In this document: one piece after another, positions 6,048-8,397 of the stretch
Layout of the letters: each line of letters opens with the position of its first letter
Position numbering within the stretch: position 1 is the first letter of the stretch
Origin: Gammaproteobacteria bacterium
Lineage (GTDB): Bacteria > Pseudomonadota > Gammaproteobacteria > Steroidobacterales > Steroidobacteraceae
Assembly (NCBI GenBank): GCA_009923475.1
Contig: RFTM01000060.1
Location: forward strand, 1 to 8,397
Direction of reading: 5' to 3'
Length of the DNA stretch: 8,397 bases
Made by a program: the position numbers and the translations under genes
The notes under the pieces: model-generated
What the model saw: the letters and a program-made list of their open reading frames with translations, nothing else
Told to the model about the DNA's origin: nothing
Database searches by the model: none

Positions 6048-6846
6048 ACGGATGTTGGCTCGACACGGACAGGACCTCGCCGGTCATGTAGCTCGCGAGG
6101 TCGGAGGCGAGGAAGACCATCACGTTCGCCACCTCCCAGACCTCGGCCGGGCGGCCGAAGGCCTCGCGCCGCGCGAGCTCGGCGAGCAGCTCAGGCGTCG
6201 TGGTCTTGGCGAGGAAGGCGTGCATGGCGATCGACGGCGCGACGGCGTTGATGCGCACGCCGAAGGGCGCCGCCTCGAGCGCCGCGCAGCGCGTGAAGGC
6301 CATGACGCCGGCCTTGGCGGCCGCGTAATGCGACTGCCCGGCCTGCGCCCGCCAACCGAGCACCGAGGCGTTGTTGACGATGGCGCCGCGCCGCCGCCCC
6401 TGCATGTGCGGCAGGATGGCACGGGTCATGCGCATGACGCTGGTGAGCGACACGTCGATCACCCGATGCCACTCGTCGTCCGTCATCGCGGTGACCGAGG
6501 CCGTGCCGCCGAGCCCGGCGTTGTTGATGAGCACGTCGATGCCGCCGCCCGAGGCCTCGACCGCCGCGGCGACCAGCGCGTCCACGTCCGCCTGACACGT
6601 GACGTCGCAGGTCCGCGAGCGCACGCGACCGGGCGCGACCTCGGAGAGCCGCGCCACGGCCTCGCCGAGCCGCCGCTCGTGGATGTCGCTGACGAAGAGC
6701 GTCGCGCCCTCCTCGGCGCAGCGGCGCGCGACCGCGAAACCGATGCCGGTGCCGGCGGCGGCGGTGACCAGCACATGCTGGCCGGCGAGCAGCGAGCGCG
6801 GCGGCGGATACGCCGGCGGCGCGGGGATGGGGCTGTCAGCGGTCAC
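6046..6846 (-). CDS. ipdF: IpdF-like short-chain dehydrogenase/reductase
   Basis: A 266-residue classical SDR. The nucleotide-binding motif is TAAAGTGIG (28-36), one residue longer than usual and lacking the first glycine. Asp54 after the second strand favours NAD over NADP. NNAG lies at 108-111 and the catalytic residues are Ser161, Tyr174 and Lys178 (SHYAAAK). VTAAAGTGIG, NNASVLGWRAQ, QSHYAAAKAGVMA, EAFGRPAE and the C-terminal SSQHP match what I recall of IpdF (Rv3559c), which acts on the hydroxyl/keto group of HIP-CoA during degradation of steroid rings C and D; ScdG is the Comamonas counterpart. A proline-rich stretch occupies residues 6-16. Translation starts at GTG (6846), overlapping the upstream dehydrogenase by 11 bases, with AAGGAGG 6 bases before it. 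SDR class is certain; the IpdF identity is from memory of motifs and needs a tree. Confidence 0.85.
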   Translation of the reverse strand: MTADSPIPAPPAYPPPRSLLAGQHVLVTAAAGTGIGFAVARRCAEEGATLFVSDIHERRLGEAVARLSEVAPGRVRSRTCDVTCQADVDALVAAAVEASGGGIDVLINNAGLGGTASVTAMTDDEWHRVIDVSLTSVMRMTRAILPHMQGRRRGAIVNNASVLGWRAQAGQSHYAAAKAGVMAFTRCAALEAAPFGVRINAVAPSIAMHAFLAKTTTPELLAELARREAFGRPAEVWEVANVMVFLASDLASYMTGEVLSVSSQHP

Positions 6847-7921
6847 CGCGGGCCTCCTTCGGCAGGCCGAGCGCGCGCTCGGCGATGATGTTGCGCTGGA
6901 TCTGGTTGGTGCCGCCGTAGATCGTGTCCGAGCGCGACATCAGGTAGAGATAGGGCAGGTCGTCGAGCCCGTAACCCGCGTCGCGGCAGAGCTCGCCGGG
7001 CGCGCCCACCACGTCCATCGCGAGTTCGCCCAGCTTCTTGCGCCAGGTCGCCCAGTGCAGCTTGTAGGTCAGCGCCTCGGGCCCCAGCGAACCGGTGGTG
7101 GCCCGCGACAGCATCCGCAGCGCGCTGTAGCGCATGATGCGCAGGCCGGTGTACGCCTCCGCGAGGCGCTGGCGGATGAGCGGGTCGCGCGCGGCGCCGT
7201 TGCGGCGCGCCTCGGCGACCACGCGCTCGAGCTCGTTGCGGAAGGTCATCTGCTGCGCGAGCGTCGACACGCCGCGCTCGAACGCGAGCGTGCCCATCGC
7301 CACCTTCCAGCCCTCGCCCGGCTTGCCGACGCAGTGCTCCGCCTTGGTGCGGGCGCCGTCGAAGAACACCTCGTTGAACTCGGCGTCGCCCGTCATCTGG
7401 CGGATCGGCTTCACCGTGACGCCCTTCTGCCGCATCGGCACCAGCAGGTACGAGATGCCCGCCGGGCCGCTCGTGCCTTCCTCGGTGCGGCACACGACGA
7501 ACGACCAGTCGGCGAACTGCGCGAGGGAGGTCCAGATCTTCTGGCCTTCGATGACCCATTCAGCGCCCTGCGGTCCGTGCTCGAGGCGGGCGCGGGTGCG
7601 CACGTTCGAGAGGTCGGATCCGGCGTTCGGCTCGCTGTAGCCCTGGCACCAGAACTCCTCGCCCTTGGCGATCGGCAGCAGGAAGCGTTCGCGCTGCAGG
7701 TCGTCGCCGAAGTGCAGGATGGTCGGCCCGGCGAGCTCGGTGCCGAGGTGCCCCACACGGCCCGGCGCGCCGCTGCGCGCGTATTCCTCGGCGAAGATCA
7801 CCTGCTCGGCGAGCGTCGCATCGCGCCCGCCGTAGCTGAACGGCCCGTCGAGCCGCTCCTGCAGCCAAGCCGCGCACTCGGCGCGGAACGCCTCCTCGGC
7901 GGGCGTGAAACGGATCTTCAT
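6836..7921 (-). CDS. Acyl-CoA dehydrogenase, FadE30-like, with a short N-terminal domain
   Basis: A 361-residue FAD-dependent acyl-CoA dehydrogenase that introduces an alpha,beta double bond into an acyl-CoA. Visible blocks: FAEEYARSGAPGRVG (43-57), WCQGYSEPNAGSDL (91-104, FAD/substrate signature), KIWTS (128-132), EFNEVFFDGAR (181-191), LAFERG with Glu215 as probable catalytic base (212-216), and DTIYGGTNQIQRNII (332-346). The second block has Gly where medium-chain enzymes carry Glu, so Glu215 should serve instead. The N-terminal helical region runs from AAWLQERLDGPFSY straight into GGRDATLAEQ, without the usual tens of residues ending in a W-P-x-E-x-G-G segment; family members are generally about 380-400 residues. 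The start (ATG 7921) overlaps the preceding gene's stop as ATGA, with GGAGG 4 bases upstream. Adjacency to an IpdF-like SDR matches fadE30-ipdF order in actinobacteria. Confidence 0.9.
   Translation of the reverse strand: MKIRFTPAEEAFRAECAAWLQERLDGPFSYGGRDATLAEQVIFAEEYARSGAPGRVGHLGTELAGPTILHFGDDLQRERFLLPIAKGEEFWCQGYSEPNAGSDLSNVRTRARLEHGPQGAEWVIEGQKIWTSLAQFADWSFVVCRTEEGTSGPAGISYLLVPMRQKGVTVKPIRQMTGDAEFNEVFFDGARTKAEHCVGKPGEGWKVAMGTLAFERGVSTLAQQMTFRNELERVVAEARRNGAARDPLIRQRLAEAYTGLRIMRYSALRMLSRATTGSLGPEALTYKLHWATWRKKLGELAMDVVGAPGELCRDAGYGLDDLPYLYLMSRSDTIYGGTNQIQRNIIAERALGLPKEARGDR
6853..6859 (-). promoter_or_regulatory. Ribosome binding site supporting a GTG start for the SDR
   Basis: AAGGAGG on the minus strand lies 6 bases before GTG at 6846, inside the 3' end of the acyl-CoA dehydrogenase gene. 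It is the strongest Shine-Dalgarno of the operon and decides the non-ATG start. Confidence 0.75.
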
Positions 7922-8397
7922 GGGGCCTCCAGCGGGGCATCGAGCCCCATGAGCCTTGCGATGCGCTCGCGGTGGTGCTGCGGGGACCCGAGCAGGTTGA
8001 GGGTGGCGCGCGCGCGCTTGAAGAAGAGATGCGCGTCGTATTCCCAGGTGAAGCCGATGCCGCCGTGCAGCTGGATGGCGTTGCCCGCGATATCGTGGAA
8101 CCCGGACGAGCAGTGCACCTTGACCATCGCCGCGGCCTCGGCGAGCTCGTTCTCCAGCGCCGCGCCGCCTTCGCCGGAGCGATGCTCGTCGACCACGCAA
8201 GCGGCGTAGTAGACCGCCGAGCGCGCCGCCTCGAGGACCACCATCATGTCGGCGAGGCGGTGCTTGATGGCCTGGAAGCTGCCGATCTTGCGGCCGAACT
8301 GCACGCGCTGGCCGACGTAGTCCTTGGCGAGGTCGAACACCGCCTGCATCGCGCCGAGCTGCTCGGCGGCCAGCGCGACCTGCGCGACCTGCAGGCC
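7918..8397 (-). CDS. Acyl-CoA dehydrogenase, C-terminal part (5' end beyond the window)
   Basis: The C-terminal 159 residues of an acyl-CoA dehydrogenase. The frame is open to the right edge, and the ATG at 8349 is internal because conserved sequence (LAAEQLGAM) precedes it. Seen in order: AAEQLG, whose Glu (codon 8362-8364) aligns with the helix-G catalytic position of this enzyme class; YVGQRVQFGRKIGSFQAIKHRLADM, the conserved C-terminal-domain signature; and QLHGGIGFTWEYDAHLFFKRA near the C-terminus. The HGGxGFTWE block resembles steroid-type dehydrogenases. It differs clearly from the neighbouring dehydrogenase, so the two are not a recent duplication. Its stop overlaps the next gene's ATG (7918-7921). 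Adjacent dehydrogenase genes in steroid clusters often encode alpha2beta2 complexes (for example FadE28-FadE29), so a joint enzyme is possible. Confidence 0.92.
   Translation of the reverse strand, partial: GLQVAQVALAAEQLGAMQAVFDLAKDYVGQRVQFGRKIGSFQAIKHRLADMMVVLEAARSAVYYAACVVDEHRSGEGGAALENELAEAAAMVKVHCSSGFHDIAGNAIQLHGGIGFTWEYDAHLFFKRARATLNLLGSPQHHRERIARLMGLDAPLEAP

Noticed and set aside
7922..8200. A 93-residue extension of the FadE30-like dehydrogenase
   Set aside because: It overlaps the other dehydrogenase in a different frame and is low-complexity, so it cannot supply the missing N-terminal segment. ATG 7921 with the ATGA overlap is the better start.
6599..8209. A 536-codon plus-strand open frame opposite the acyl-CoA dehydrogenases
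   Set aside because: It is a shadow frame rich in R, A, L and H with no recognisable motifs; the minus strand carries clear enzyme signatures throughout.
1..8397. Mobile elements, CRISPR arrays, tRNA/rRNA genes or riboswitches
   Set aside because: I saw no transposase, evenly spaced repeats, cloverleaf or conserved aptamer. Coding genes account for nearly all of the window beyond position 247.

Overview
This is a very GC-rich window with strongly GC-biased codon usage. It comes from a Gram-negative bacterium, because it encodes a complete TonB-dependent outer-membrane receptor with a Sec signal peptide. The receptor's EEVIVTAQKR box and plug style are common in lipid-, steroid- and hydrocarbon-degrading Pseudomonadota, such as sphingomonads and Steroidobacter/Nevskia-type gammaproteobacteria. 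I cannot fix the genus from this sequence.

Layout. Positions 1-247 are a regulatory region with two isolated inverted repeats (12-64), then an AT-rich island (about 101-151) holding a TTGACA -35 element wrapped in three nested inverted repeats. Positions 248-2893 (+) encode the receptor, closed by a strong intrinsic terminator (2915-2945). Everything from 2979 to the right edge is on the minus strand and converges on the receptor. In transcription order (right to left) it reads: acyl-CoA dehydrogenase (5' end outside the window), a second acyl-CoA dehydrogenase, an SDR dehydrogenase, a MaoC-type enoyl-CoA hydratase, two Lrp/AsnC regulators in tandem, and a GMC-family FAD oxidoreductase. Three junctions are ATGA stop/start overlaps, one is an 11-nt overlap, and two have the next gene's Shine-Dalgarno GAGG built into the preceding TGA stop. 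This is therefore one tightly coupled operon whose promoter lies beyond 8397.

Function. The SDR carries a distinctive motif set (VTAAAGTGIG, NNASVLGWRAQ, QSHYAAAKAGV, C-terminal SxQHP) that I recognise as IpdF-like. IpdF (Rv3559c in Mycobacterium tuberculosis) belongs to the pathway degrading the last two steroid rings (C/D; HIP-CoA), where it sits next to the acyl-CoA dehydrogenase FadE30. The same SDR/dehydrogenase adjacency, together with a hydratase, suggests a beta-oxidation module for a steroid-derived or similar polycyclic acyl-CoA. The GMC enzyme could oxidise a hydroxyl on the substrate or side chain, the two Lrp/AsnC proteins could sense an intermediate, and the receptor could import the substrate. 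The enzyme classes are secure. The steroid assignment is an inference from motifs and gene order.

Main oddities: a second-dehydrogenase N-terminal domain that looks tens of residues shorter than its family, paired Lrp/AsnC genes buried inside a catabolic operon, and the nested palindromes over the receptor promoter. I saw no RNA genes, insertion sequences or CRISPR arrays.
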